Source: Frigoribacterium sp. Leaf8
GTDB taxonomy: Bacteria; Actinomycetota; Actinomycetes; Actinomycetales; Microbacteriaceae
Reading direction: 5' to 3'
Length of the DNA: 64,000 bases
NCBI RefSeq assembly: GCF_001421165.1
Contig: NZ_LMKB01000004.1
Coordinates: 1-64,000, forward strand
Made by a program: the position numbers and the translations under genes. The notes under the pieces are model-generated. The model ran no database searches. It worked only from the letters and a program-made list of their open reading frames with translations, and had not been told where the DNA came from. Below, piece after piece: positions 8,173-21,805 of this stretch. Position 1 is the first letter of the stretch. Each line of letters begins with the position of its first letter.

Positions 8173-8214
8173 CCCGTTGACCCAGGTCGCAGGATCGGGT
8201 CAGGAGGTCACACC

Positions 8215-9234
8215 ATGAACCAGAACACCCACCCGGTCGTCGCCGTCCACGACGTCGTCCACGACGTCGTCGTGATCGGCGGCGGTCCCGCCGGACTCAG
8301 CGGCGCCCTGTCGCTCGTCCGCAGCCGCCGCACCGTGCTCGTCGTCGACGACGACCGGCCCCGCAACGCTCCCGCCGAGGGCGTCCACGCGTTCCTCACC
8401 CGCGACGGCGTCGCCCCGCGCGAGCTCACCCGCCTCGGTCGCGCCGAGGTCGGGGCGTACGGGGGCGCGATCACGTCAGGCACCGTGACCCGCGTCCGCC
8501 GCGACGACGACCCCGTCGCCCCCTTCGTCGTGACCGTCACCGGCAGGGGCGGTGACGCGTCCGAGGTGCGCGCCCGGCGCCTCCTGGTGACGTCCGGCCT
8601 CGTCGACGAGCTGCCCGCCGTCGACGGCCTCGCCGAGCGCTGGGGCCGCGACGCCGTGCACTGCCCGTACTGCCACGGCTGGGAGGTGCAGGACCGCGTG
8701 ATCGGCGTGCTGGCCACGAGCCCGTTCGCGATGCACCAGGCCCTGCTCTTCGGGCAGTGGAGCCGCGAGATCGTCCTGTTCACCAACGCCTCGTTCACCC
8801 CCGACGACGAGCAGGCCGAGCAGTTGCGGGCCCGCGGGGTCACCGTGGTCGACGGCCCGGTCGCGCGCCTCCGGGTCGAGGACGACGCCCTCACCGGCGT
8901 GACGCTCGACGACGGTCGCACGGTCGACGTCGGCGCCCTGGCCGTCATGGCCCGGGTGCGCTCGCGGGCGGACTTCCTCGCCGACCTCGGACTCGAGGCG
9001 ACCGAGCACCCCGCCGGCGTCGGCACCCACCTCGCCACGATCGAGCCGCTCACCGGCCGATCGGCCGTGCCGGGGGTCTGGCTCGCGGGCAACGTCACCG
9101 AACCGATGGCGCAGGTCGTCGCGGCGGCCGCGGCGGGCACGATGGCCGCCGCAGCGATCAACATGGACCTGGTGACGGACGAGGTCGCGGCGGCCGTCGC
9201 CGCCCTGCGCACCGGGGAGAGGATCGACGCATGA
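8215..9234 (+). CDS. Thioredoxin-reductase-like FAD/NAD(P) oxidoreductase with CPYC
   Basis: A 339-aa flavoprotein of the thioredoxin reductase/GliT-like group. It has the FAD-binding GGGPAGLSGAL motif near residues 22-32, a redox-active C150-P-Y-C153 followed by HGWEV, and the C-terminal GVWLAGNVTEPMAQVV flavin-site motif. The second, NAD(P)-binding glycine motif is weak, as in dithiol oxidases that use oxygen rather than NADPH. Strong AGGAGG ribosome site at 8202. It shares an ATGA overlap with a methyltransferase. The family acts on small dithiols or thioredoxin-like partners; the substrate here is unknown. Confidence 0.85.
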   Translation: MNQNTHPVVAVHDVVHDVVVIGGGPAGLSGALSLVRSRRTVLVVDDDRPRNAPAEGVHAFLTRDGVAPRELTRLGRAEVGAYGGAITSGTVTRVRRDDDPVAPFVVTVTGRGGDASEVRARRLLVTSGLVDELPAVDGLAERWGRDAVHCPYCHGWEVQDRVIGVLATSPFAMHQALLFGQWSREIVLFTNASFTPDDEQAEQLRARGVTVVDGPVARLRVEDDALTGVTLDDGRTVDVGALAVMARVRSRADFLADLGLEATEHPAGVGTHLATIEPLTGRSAVPGVWLAGNVTEPMAQVVAAAAAGTMAAAAINMDLVTDEVAAAVAALRTGERIDA

Positions 9235-9944
9235 GCGAGGCGGAGCGAGGGCAGAAGCAGCACCACCACGAGCACGAGCAGGAGCAGGAGCGACACGGGA
9301 ACGGGCACGCCCACCCCGTCTTCGACCGCGACTACTGGGAGGACCGCTACGGGCAGCCAGGCCGCGCCTGGAGCGGACGCCCCAACGCCGCCCTCGTCGC
9401 CGAGGTCGCCCAGCTGGCCCCCGGGCGCGCACTCGACGTCGGCAGTGGCGAGGGCGGCGACGCCCTCTGGCTCGCCTCGCGGGGCTGGCGGGTGACGGGC
9501 GTCGACATCTCGCAGAACGCCCTCGACAAGGCGGCCGCGCTGGCCCGCGAGCAGGAGGACGTCGACCCGGCCCACCTCACCTGGCAGCAGGCGGACCTGA
9601 CGGAGTGGAGCCCGACCCGCGCCTCCTTCGACCTCGTCACGGCGCACTTCATGCACCTGCCGCCCACCGACCGCGAGCGGCTGTTCCCGGCACTGGCCGA
9701 CGGCGTGGCACCGGGCGGCACCCTGCTGATCGTCGGCCACGACGTCGACGCCCTGCCGGGCGGCGCCGGGAAGCACGGCGACCCGGGCATGCTCTTCACC
9801 GTCGGCGAGGTGGTCGGCAGGCTCTCCCCCGACTCGTGGCGGGTCGACGTCGCCGAGGTGCGCCCGCGTGACATGACGGGCCCCGACGGGGAGGTCTGGC
9901 ACGTGGCCGACGTGGTCGTCCGCGCCACGCGCCGGGAGGGCTGA
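9231..9944 (+). CDS. Class I SAM-dependent methyltransferase with His-rich N-terminus
   Basis: A 237-aa methyltransferase. SAM motif I, DVGSGEGGDALWLA, begins near residue 69, followed by GVDIS. The N-terminal 25 residues are rich in His and Glu (HHHEHEQEQERHGNGHAH), an unusual extension that could bind metal. The body resembles TehB/thiopurine-methyltransferase-like detoxification enzymes. Translationally coupled (ATGA) to the CPYC flavoprotein, which suggests methylation and oxidation of the same thiol or metalloid compound. It ends at a long hairpin shared with the convergent lacZ. Confidence 0.85.
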   Translation: MSEAERGQKQHHHEHEQEQERHGNGHAHPVFDRDYWEDRYGQPGRAWSGRPNAALVAEVAQLAPGRALDVGSGEGGDALWLASRGWRVTGVDISQNALDKAAALAREQEDVDPAHLTWQQADLTEWSPTRASFDLVTAHFMHLPPTDRERLFPALADGVAPGGTLLIVGHDVDALPGGAGKHGDPGMLFTVGEVVGRLSPDSWRVDVAEVRPRDMTGPDGEVWHVADVVVRATRREG

Positions 9945-9991
9945 GGTCGACGCCGTCCGGGCGGCACGCGGACGCGGCCGCGGCCGCGCGC

Positions 9992-10057
9992 AGGACGGGC
10001 GGGTCCGTCCGGCACGGGCGTCCTGAGACGCCCGTCCGGTACGGACCCGCCCGTCCT
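9992..10057. terminator. Long bidirectional hairpin between convergent genes
   Basis: Two 31-nt arms (9992-10022 and 10027-10057) with a 4-nt CTGA loop, paired except for a short central mismatch. It sits between the methyltransferase (stop 9944) and beta-galactosidase (stop 10074), so it can terminate both transcripts. No T-run follows, as is usual in high-GC actinobacteria. Confidence 0.85.
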
Positions 10058-10073
10058 CGGCGGGGTCGGCCCG

Positions 10074-15140
<5,067 letters not shown>

Positions 15141-15144
<4 letters not shown>

Positions 15145-16484
15145 GCGTTCGCCTTCCGGATGGTGAGGCCCTTGTTCTGGAAGACGGCCATGATGTCCTT
15201 CTCGGCCTGGGCCACGGCGTCGACGAGCGTGCCGCCCGACGCCTTGCCCCGGAACCCGTCGCTCAGGATGTTGAAGGACTGCTGGGTGATGGGCCACCAG
15301 CTCCAGTCCTGGTTCTGCGAGGACTCCTTCGTGGCGGGCACGAAGACCTCCTGGTTGTAGTTCTGACCGCTGAAGAACGGGCTGGGCTGCTCGCGCAGCG
15401 AGCCGACGACGTCGCGGGCCGGCGACCAACCGATGCCGCAGAACTCGATGAGGGCGTTGATGCCCTCGGGGGTCGTGGTCATCCAGACGGCGAAGTCCAG
15501 CGCCTCCTGGGGGTGCTGGCTGTTCGCGAGGATCGCGGCGGTCGAGCCGCCGAGGAAGCTCGACGCGTAGCCGGTCTGCCAGGTGGGCAGCGGGGCGCAC
15601 TTCCACTTGCCCTCGGCGCCGCTGACGCCCTCGATCAGGGCGTCACCCCACGAGCCGGTCGCGACGGAGGCGATCGTGCCCGCGCTGGCGGCCGAGAACC
15701 AGGCCGGCGTGTAGGCGCCGTAGGCGGTCGTGACGATGCCGTCGTCGATCGCCTTGTCGAAGAACCGGGCGACGGTCAGGGTCGCCTCGTCGGTCATGTC
15801 GATGACCCAGCCGTCGTCCTCGGCGCGCAGCCACGAGGCGCCGGCCTGGGTGGCGTAGGCGGCGAAGAGCGAGGCGTCGGCGAGCGGGAAGGAGTCCATC
15901 AGCACGCCGGCCCCCTTGAGCTCGGTGCCGACCGCGGCCCATTCGTCCCACGTGGCGGGGACGCCGGCGCCGACCGTGTCGAAGACGGCGGGCTGGTAGA
16001 ACATGCCCATCGGGCCGCTGTCCTGAGGGATCGCGTAGACGCCGTCGGTGTAGCTGACCTGGTTCCACAGCGTGGGGTCGTAGAGGTCGGCGTACTGGTC
16101 GGCGCCGTAGCGCTTCAGGTCGACGACGCCGTTGGCGAGGAGGAACTCGGGCAGCGAGCGCAGCTCGACCTGGGCGATGTCGGGCCCGGCCCCCGCGGCG
16201 AGCGCCGAGTACAGCTTCTGGTAGCCGCCCGCGTTGCCGCCGGGGATGAAGACGGTCTCGACCTGGACGCGCGACTGGCTCTTGTTGTACAGGGCGGTGA
16301 CCTGGTCGAGGCCCTTGAGCCAGGCCCAGTACTGGAGCTTGACCGGGCCGTCGGCCGCGGGGATGGTCGGCAGGGAGTTCACGGAGGTCGTCCCGGGCGT
16401 GGCGCAGCCGGCGAGCATGGCAGTGGCGCCGGCGGTCACCCCCAGGCCGAGCAACTGCCGTCGGGAAATCGGGCTCATGTTCAT
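15141..16484 (-). CDS. Sugar ABC transporter substrate-binding lipoprotein
   Basis: A 447-aa extracellular solute-binding protein, family 1. The N-terminus has a twin-arginine-like SRRQLLGLG followed by a hydrophobic core and lipobox LAGC near residue 26, so it is likely a Tat-exported lipoprotein. Mature domain features fit the maltose-binding fold (GKWKCAPLPTW, FLGGSTAAIL). First gene of the four-gene operon; M1 at 16484 and M3 at 16478 are both possible starts. A palindromic operator lies immediately upstream. Confidence 0.93.
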
Positions 16485-16525
16485 CTCACTTCGTCGTGGG
16501 GCCGTGGCGTCAGCGACGCTAACAC

Positions 16526-16549
16526 AAATTCGAGTGGTCGCTCGAATTT
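16526..16549. promoter_or_regulatory. Perfect palindromic operator, TetR type
   Basis: AAATTCGAG, a six-base spacer, then CTCGAATTT: nine-base perfect arms. It stands between the divergent sugar operon and the tetR gene, and is unusually AT-rich for the region. This is the expected site for the adjacent TetR protein, controlling both directions. Confidence 0.8.
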
Positions 16550-16588
16550 CACGGGCGAGGTGTCCGCGAGGTCGTAGAGTGGCCGATC

Positions 16589-17260
16589 ATGACGACGACC
16601 GGCTCGACGACGAGCGACCCAGGAGGCGCGCCCACGGGTGGCGCCGACGGTTCTCGTCCCACGCGTCGCGGCCCGTACGCGAAGTCGGCCGAACGCCGGC
16701 TCGCGATCGTCGAGGCGGCCTTCGAGGTGTTCTCGACCAAGGGCTACGTCGGCGGGTCGCTCCGTGACGTGGCGGACGTCGTCGGCATGAGCCAGACGAG
16801 CCTGCTGCACTACTTCCCGTCGAAGAGCGCGCTGCTGCTCGCGGTGCTCGAACGTCGCGACACGGTCTCGGACCGTTCCGCCGAGCCTCCCGACCGAGGT
16901 GACCTGATCGGGACCGTCCTCGGGCAGGCGCGACACAACGAGACGGTGCCCGGACTCATCGCGCTCTACGCGGTGCTGGCAGGCGAGGCGGTCACGACCG
17001 GCAACCCCGGCAGCGACTACGTGCGTGAGCGCTTCGAGCGTCTGCGTGCCGAGTACGGCGACGCCCTGCGAGCGCTGGAGGCGCGGGGTCGGTTGCGCCC
17101 CGGGGTCGACCCCGACCGGGCGGCGTCCGGGCTCGTGGCCCTGTGGGACGGCATCCAGCTGCAGTGGCTGCTCGACCCGGACCGCATCGACGTGGTGCAG
17201 CAGTTGCGGGACCACCTCGACCTGGTGGTCCTGCCCGACGACGCGGTCGACGGGGCATGA
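16589..17260 (+). CDS. TetR-family regulator of the galactoside operon
   Basis: A 223-aa TetR protein. The helix-turn-helix spans about residues 35-85, with SLRDVADVVGMSQTSLLHYF as recognition helix region; the C-terminal ligand domain is TetR_C_6-like. A TAGAGT box lies eight bases before the ATG. It is divergent from the ABC/lacZ operon across the 24-bp palindrome and should repress that operon until a sugar or glycoside is bound. TetR proteins as sugar regulators are less usual than LacI or ROK proteins but occur in Microbacteriaceae. The alpha/beta hydrolase downstream overlaps by ATGA. Confidence 0.9.
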   Translation: MTTTGSTTSDPGGAPTGGADGSRPTRRGPYAKSAERRLAIVEAAFEVFSTKGYVGGSLRDVADVVGMSQTSLLHYFPSKSALLLAVLERRDTVSDRSAEPPDRGDLIGTVLGQARHNETVPGLIALYAVLAGEAVTTGNPGSDYVRERFERLRAEYGDALRALEARGRLRPGVDPDRAASGLVALWDGIQLQWLLDPDRIDVVQQLRDHLDLVVLPDDAVDGA

Positions 17261-18084
17261 GCCGACTACTCGCCGCCCCGGGTGGCGGGACCGTCCGGGT
17301 CCCCGTGCCCGTCCGCTGGTACGAGCCGTGGCCGGTGTCGACGGGTTCGCCCGGGCCGACGCTGCTCTGGCTGCACGGCGGTGGGTTCTTCCGTGGGGGG
17401 CTCGACCAGCCGGAGGCGCACGACGTGGCGCGGTCGCTCGCCGCACGCGGGGTGAGGGTCGCCACGGTGGACTACCGCCTCGCGCCTCCTCCGGGTCGCG
17501 GTCTCGTGGCCGGGCGGCTGATGCCGTCGCGCAGCCGGTACCCGGGGGCACTCGACGACGTGGTGACGGCCTACGGCGAGGTGGCCGACCGGTCGCCCGA
17601 GGGCGTCATCGTCGGAGGCGCGAGCGCGGGGGCGTGCCTCGCCGCGGCGGCCACCCTCCGCACGATCGACGAGGGTCGCCCTCCGGTCGGCGCCGTCTTC
17701 GCCTACGGCTTCTTCCACCCCGCGCACCCCCGGATGGCGGAGGCACGCCACCGGTCGGGCGGCCACCGGGGACTCAGCCACGCGAGGTGGGCGCTCGACG
17801 TGATGAACCGCAACTACGCCGGCTCGCGGACCGCGCTGGCCGACCGGCTCGCCTTCCCCGGAGGTCACGACCTCACGGGGTTCCCCCGGACGCTCGTGGT
17901 GAATGCCGAGCGCGACAACATGCGCGCCTCGGGCGACGTGTTCGCCGGGGAGCTCGCCGACGCGGGGGTCGACGTGCGGCACCACGTCCTGCCGGGCACC
18001 CGCCATGCCTTCCTGAACCGGCCCCGGCTGGCCGAGTACGCCCACACCGTCTCGCTCGTCGCGGAGTGGACCCGCGGCGGCTGA
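17257..18084 (+). CDS. Alpha/beta hydrolase, hormone-sensitive-lipase family
   Basis: A 275-aa esterase-like hydrolase. It has the oxyanion motif HGGGF near residue 44, the nucleophile elbow GASAGACL around residue 120, the acid in NAERDNMR and the catalytic His in GTRHAFLN. No signal peptide. It is translationally coupled to tetR (ATGA), so it may act on the same glycoside ligand, for example by removing acyl groups; that is inference. A (CCTGY)15 repeat starts immediately after its stop codon. Confidence 0.88.
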   Translation: MSRLLAAPGGGTVRVPVPVRWYEPWPVSTGSPGPTLLWLHGGGFFRGGLDQPEAHDVARSLAARGVRVATVDYRLAPPPGRGLVAGRLMPSRSRYPGALDDVVTAYGEVADRSPEGVIVGGASAGACLAAAATLRTIDEGRPPVGAVFAYGFFHPAHPRMAEARHRSGGHRGLSHARWALDVMNRNYAGSRTALADRLAFPGGHDLTGFPRTLVVNAERDNMRASGDVFAGELADAGVDVRHHVLPGTRHAFLNRPRLAEYAHTVSLVAEWTRGG

Positions 18085-18159
18085 CCTGCCCTGCCCTGCC
18101 CTGCCCTGTCCTGTCCTGTCCTGTCCTGTCCTGTCCGGTCCGGTCCTGCCCTGCCCTGC
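18085..18159. repeat. Pentanucleotide tandem repeat, 15 units
   Basis: Fifteen consecutive 5-bp units: four CCTGC, six CCTGT, two CCGGT, three CCTGC. It begins at the first base after the hydrolase stop and ends about 40 bp before the next start. The minus strand reads (GGGCA)n at both ends, able to form G-quadruplexes. Slippage would change spacing in front of the downstream gene. Confidence 0.95.
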
Positions 18160-18201
18160 CCAGTCGACGGGTGCCCAGCGGGACCGGATTGACTGGTCGC
18201 C

Positions 18202-18822
18202 GTGAACACGCTCATCGTCACCGCCCATCCCGATCACGCCTCACTGACCTCCGGTGTCGCCCGACGGCTCGTGCAGGCCCTGCCGCCGGGCACGGTCGAG
18301 CTGGCCGACCTCGCGGCGGAAGGGTTCGACCCACGTTTCGGCACGGCGGACCGCGCGGCCTACCGTGGCCACCGGACCGTTCCCGCCGACGTCGTGCGCG
18401 AACAGGAGCGGATCGACCGGGCGGACCACCTCGTCCTGGCGTTCCCCGTCTACTGGTGGTCGATGCCCGCCCTGATGAAGGGCTGGATCGACAGGGTCTT
18501 CGTCAACGGGTGGGCGTTCGAGATCGACCCCGAGGGCGGTACGCGCCGCCGGCTCGGCAGGTTGACCGTGCACCTCCTCGCCGTGGCCGGCGACTCGGCC
18601 GGGACGTACGAACGGCACGGCTACGAGACGGCGATGCGGACGCAGATCGAGCACGGGATCGTGGACTACGTCGGCGCCCGGCGAGGCGCGACGATCGTCG
18701 TGCACGAGTCCGAGCGAGACGACGCCGACGCCCGGGACGCGCTCGTCGAGGACGCCGTCGACACGGTGGCTCGCGCCGTCCTCGGGAACGCGCCCCGCGC
18801 CTCCTCGGGGTCGACGGCCTAA
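18202..18822 (+). CDS. NAD(P)H-dependent flavodoxin-fold oxidoreductase
   Basis: A 206-aa protein of the NQO1/MdaB/KefF-like family, which carries FMN or FAD and reduces quinones. Visible are the N-terminal TAHPDHASLT phosphate-binding loop and LAFPVYWWSMPALMKGWIDRV, the family signature. GTG start, with no clear ribosome site, so possibly leaderless. It lies behind the pentamer repeat, which may influence its expression. The C-terminus carries one copy of the repeated 10-mer (NAPRASSGSTA). Confidence 0.88.
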   Translation: MNTLIVTAHPDHASLTSGVARRLVQALPPGTVELADLAAEGFDPRFGTADRAAYRGHRTVPADVVREQERIDRADHLVLAFPVYWWSMPALMKGWIDRVFVNGWAFEIDPEGGTRRRLGRLTVHLLAVAGDSAGTYERHGYETAMRTQIEHGIVDYVGARRGATIVVHESERDDADARDALVEDAVDTVARAVLGNAPRASSGSTA

Positions 18823-18840
18823 TCACGGGAAGATGAGGCC

Positions 18841-19953
18841 ATGGACCTCTCCGTGTCGGACGCCGACCTGACCGACCTCCTCGACCGTGTCGGATCGACC
18901 CGATGGGCGACCGGCTGGCCCGTGGACGCCTGGCAGGCGGGGACCGACGAAGCCGTCCTGCGCCGCCTTGCGCGGCACTGGGTCACCGGCTTCGACTGGC
19001 GAGCCCGGGAGAGCCGCATGGCGTCGCTGCCGTGGGGCTCGGTGGACCTCGACGGCACCGCGCTGTCGTACCTCCGGTTCGAGGGCGAGGACTCGAAGCG
19101 ACTGCCCGTGGTGCTCACGAACGGCTGGCCGAGCACGGCACTCGAACTGGTCGAGCTCGCCCGGCGGTTGTCACGGCCGTCCGAGCACGGAGGCGACCCC
19201 GACGACGCGATGACGGTCATCGTCCCCGCGCTGCCGGGGTTCCCGTTCTCGCCGCCCCGACCCACGCTCGGCGACCAGACGCACGAGCTGTGGCACCGTC
19301 TCATGACCGACGAGCTCAGGTTCTCCCGCTACGTCGCCCACGGCGGCGATCTCGGGGCGGGCATCACCTCCCGACTCGCTCAGAGCCACCCCGAGGAGGT
19401 GGCCGGCATCCACCTGCTCGCCGTGGGCGGTCCCCCGGAGTACGACCCTGCCGGTCTCGCATCCGACGAACGCGCACACCTCGACGAGGTCGCCTCGTGG
19501 TCGGCGACCGAGGGCGCCTACGAACACCAGCAACGGACGCGCCCGCTCACCCTGGCACCCGCCCTGTCGGACTCACCGGTCGGCCTGCTCTCGTGGCTGT
19601 TGGAGAAGCACCGCGCCTGGAGCGACTGCGCCGGTGACGTCTCGACGCGCTTCAGCGACGACTACCTCCTCGAGCTCGCCTCGCTGTACTGGTTCACCGG
19701 CGCGGCGTCCACGGCCCTGCGCCCGTACTGGGAGCACGCTGCCGGGCACACGACCCCGGTGATCCGGGTGAGCGTCCCGACGGCGGTCGCGGTGTTCCCC
19801 CGCGACCTGGTGCATCCCCCGCGCCGCTGGGCGGAACGGACCCACGACGTCGTCCGCTTCACCGAGATGCCGCGGGGTGGACACTTCGCACCGCACGAAG
19901 AACCCGAGCTGCTCGCGGCCGACATCGCGAGCTTCTCCCGCGATCTCACCTGA
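18841..19953 (+). CDS. Epoxide hydrolase family protein
   Basis: A 370-aa alpha/beta hydrolase with an N-terminal EHN (epoxide hydrolase N-terminal) region and the fold of microsomal-type epoxide hydrolases, which open epoxides to diols. The nucleophile is Asp170 in HGGDLGAG, and the charge-relay His is in GGHFAPHEEPE. The oxyanion-region motif reads NGWPSTALE where HGWPGS is usual, a substitution worth noting. The lid tyrosines appear in ALRPYWEH. Starts 18 bp after the upstream flavoprotein, with GAGG just before the ATG. Confidence 0.9.
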   Translation: MDLSVSDADLTDLLDRVGSTRWATGWPVDAWQAGTDEAVLRRLARHWVTGFDWRARESRMASLPWGSVDLDGTALSYLRFEGEDSKRLPVVLTNGWPSTALELVELARRLSRPSEHGGDPDDAMTVIVPALPGFPFSPPRPTLGDQTHELWHRLMTDELRFSRYVAHGGDLGAGITSRLAQSHPEEVAGIHLLAVGGPPEYDPAGLASDERAHLDEVASWSATEGAYEHQQRTRPLTLAPALSDSPVGLLSWLLEKHRAWSDCAGDVSTRFSDDYLLELASLYWFTGAASTALRPYWEHAAGHTTPVIRVSVPTAVAVFPRDLVHPPRRWAERTHDVVRFTEMPRGGHFAPHEEPELLAADIASFSRDLT

Positions 19954-19972
19954 GTCGCCGCCCGCTGGCGAC
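19954..19972. terminator. Short hairpin after the epoxide hydrolase
   Basis: GTCGCC, seven bases, GGCGAC directly after the stop codon, between convergent genes. Six-bp stem only, so a weak call. Confidence 0.4.
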
Positions 19973-20050
19973 GCCGGGGCGGCCTGCCGGGTGCGGTCCC
20001 GAGGCCGAGTGCCCGAGCGGGTGCGAGGGCGGATGCCAGGCCGGTCGTCG

Positions 20051-20434
20051 TCAGCGGAAGTCGCCGACCTGACGGTCGACGGGCACGGTGCGGTCGACGA
20101 CGACGTCACCGGTGTGGGCCGTCGTGGTGGTCTCGATCAGCACGATCTCGACCTCGTCGTCGGCGACGGGGTTGTGCGGCACTCCCCGAGGCACGACGTG
20201 GAACTGCCCGGGGGTGAGCAGCACCTCGTGGTCGTCGGGGAGCTGGATGCGTAAGGTGCCCGAGACGACGAGGAACATCTCGTCCTCGGCGTCGTGCGCG
20301 TGCCCGACGAGCTCGCCGAGCAGCTTCGCGACCTTCACGTACTGGTCGTTCACCTGCCCGACCACCCGCGGCGTCCAGTGCTCGGTCACCTGTCGGAGTT
20401 CGGCCGCGACGTCGATTCCCTGGAGTGCAGTCAT
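20051..20434 (-). CDS. Cupin-domain protein
   Basis: A 127-aa single-domain cupin. Motif 1 is GHAHDAEDEMFLVVSG and motif 2 is PGQFHVVPRGVPHNP, giving a typical His/Glu/His metal site. Such small cupins can be isomerases, dioxygenases or sensors; the substrate is not deducible. The ATG at 20434 has AGGA upstream (read on the minus strand). Divergent from a small membrane protein. Confidence 0.85.
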   Translation of the reverse strand: MTALQGIDVAAELRQVTEHWTPRVVGQVNDQYVKVAKLLGELVGHAHDAEDEMFLVVSGTLRIQLPDDHEVLLTPGQFHVVPRGVPHNPVADDEVEIVLIETTTTAHTGDVVVDRTVPVDRQVGDFR

Positions 20435-20480
20435 GGGGCCATCCTCCCCGTACCGGGCCCCTCGCGGACGCCGGGGAGGG

Positions 20481-20687
20481 ATGACAGCATGGAGGATGAC
20501 CTCGAATCCCCCGCCCCCGACGGGCCGCACCACGTGGCGCGTCCTCCTCGCCGTCGCCGTGACGATCGCGGCGGCCTCGATCGTCCTGATCGTCCTCGAT
20601 CCGGGGAAGTCGGGGTCGTACTTCACGCTGATCGGCATGCTCTGCCTGATCTGGCTGAGCGTCACCAACCTTCGAGGACTGAGGTAG
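20481..20687 (+). CDS. Small two-helix membrane protein
   Basis: A 68-aa hypothetical protein (or 63 aa from a second in-frame ATG at 20496) with two clear membrane segments, about residues 17-36 and 47-62. No family recognised. GGGGAGGG lies just upstream. It ends six bases before the stop of the convergent dehydrogenase. Confidence 0.6.
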   Translation: MTAWRMTSNPPPPTGRTTWRVLLAVAVTIAAASIVLIVLDPGKSGSYFTLIGMLCLIWLSVTNLRGLR

Positions 20688-20693
20688 ATCGGG

Positions 20694-21725
20694 TCAGAAC
20701 ACGGCCACCGTCATGCCGGCGGTGGTCGCCGGCCGGTCCATGGCGGCCACGGCGTCGGGCAGGTCGTCGAAGGCGATGATCCGACCGATGGACTCCTGCG
20801 GACGCAGTCGGCCCGCGACGACGTCGTCGAGCATCGCGGCGTACTCGCCCACCGAGATGCCGTGACTGCCCAACAGTTCGAGTTCGTCGGCGATCACCCG
20901 CCCCATCGGGATCACCGGGGCGGCGTCGTCGTCGAGCAGCAGGCCCACCTGGACGTGTCGACCCCGCGGACGGAGGGACGCGACGGACGCGACGGACGTC
21001 ACCCGGCTGCCGAACGCGTCGAGGGCGACGTCGGCGCCTCCCCCGGTGAGGGCTCGGACCCGGTCGACGGCGAGGTCGTCCATGGGGACGGTCTCGGCAC
21101 CCAGTTCGGCGGCCCGTTCGAGGGCGGCGGGCGAGATGTCCGACGCGACGACGCGAGCACCGGCGGCCACCGCCACGGCGACCGCCGAGAGACCCACTCC
21201 GCCGCAGCCGAAGACGGCGACCCACTCACCCGCCCGGACGCGGGCCCGGGCGTGCAGGGCGTGGTACGCCGTGCCGAAGCGGCAGCCGAGCGCCGCCGCC
21301 TCGACGAAGCCGACCTCGTCCGGCAGGGCGATGACGTTCACGTCGGCGTGCGGGACGACCAACGACTCGGCGTACGAGCCGGGAAGGGTGAAGCCGGGCT
21401 GCTGCTGACGCGAGCACACCTGGGTGGCACCGGCACGGCACTCGTCGCACGTGCCACAGGCGAAGACGAACGGGGCGGTCACGCGGGTGCCGACGGCGAC
21501 CTGGGAGACGTCGGCACCCACCGCCGTCACCACGCCCGCGAACTCGTGGCCCGGCACGTGGGGAAGGCGCACCGAGTCGTCGTGACCCTTCCAGGCGTGC
21601 CAGTCGCTCCGGCACACCCCCGTGGCCGCGACGCGGACCACGACGCCGTGGGCGGGCGGCACGGGTGCCGGGAGGTCGACGATGGTCGGGATCGACCCGA
21701 ACTGGTCGTACTGGACGGCGCGCAT
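20694..21725 (-). CDS. Zinc-dependent alcohol dehydrogenase (MDR)
   Basis: A 343-aa medium-chain dehydrogenase. Catalytic zinc ligands are in GVCRSDWHAW and GHEF; the structural zinc loop is complete (CGTCDECRAGATQVC); the NAD(P) site is GCGGVGLSAVAVA. The sequence following, ASDISPAALERAAELG, fits the family. Start at 21725 is chosen because MRAVQYDQFG is the family N-terminus. Substrate unknown; the GRFGTAYHAL-type region resembles broad-range aldehyde or alcohol dehydrogenases. Confidence 0.92.
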   Translation of the reverse strand: MRAVQYDQFGSIPTIVDLPAPVPPAHGVVVRVAATGVCRSDWHAWKGHDDSVRLPHVPGHEFAGVVTAVGADVSQVAVGTRVTAPFVFACGTCDECRAGATQVCSRQQQPGFTLPGSYAESLVVPHADVNVIALPDEVGFVEAAALGCRFGTAYHALHARARVRAGEWVAVFGCGGVGLSAVAVAVAAGARVVASDISPAALERAAELGAETVPMDDLAVDRVRALTGGGADVALDAFGSRVTSVASVASLRPRGRHVQVGLLLDDDAAPVIPMGRVIADELELLGSHGISVGEYAAMLDDVVAGRLRPQESIGRIIAFDDLPDAVAAMDRPATTAGMTVAVF

Positions 21726-21793
21726 CCCCCGATCCTGACACGAGCGGGCGGACCGGACGCTCCCCGCCGCGGACGGCGACGGCCCACACCGGG

Positions 21794-21799
21794 TAGGAA
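21794..21799 (+). promoter_or_regulatory. -10 box for leaderless doxX-like gene
   Basis: TAGGAA followed by six bases and the ATG at 21806. The last box base deviates from TANNNT, so confidence is lower than for the others. Confidence 0.4.
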
Positions 21800-21805
21800 C
21801 GGTGC

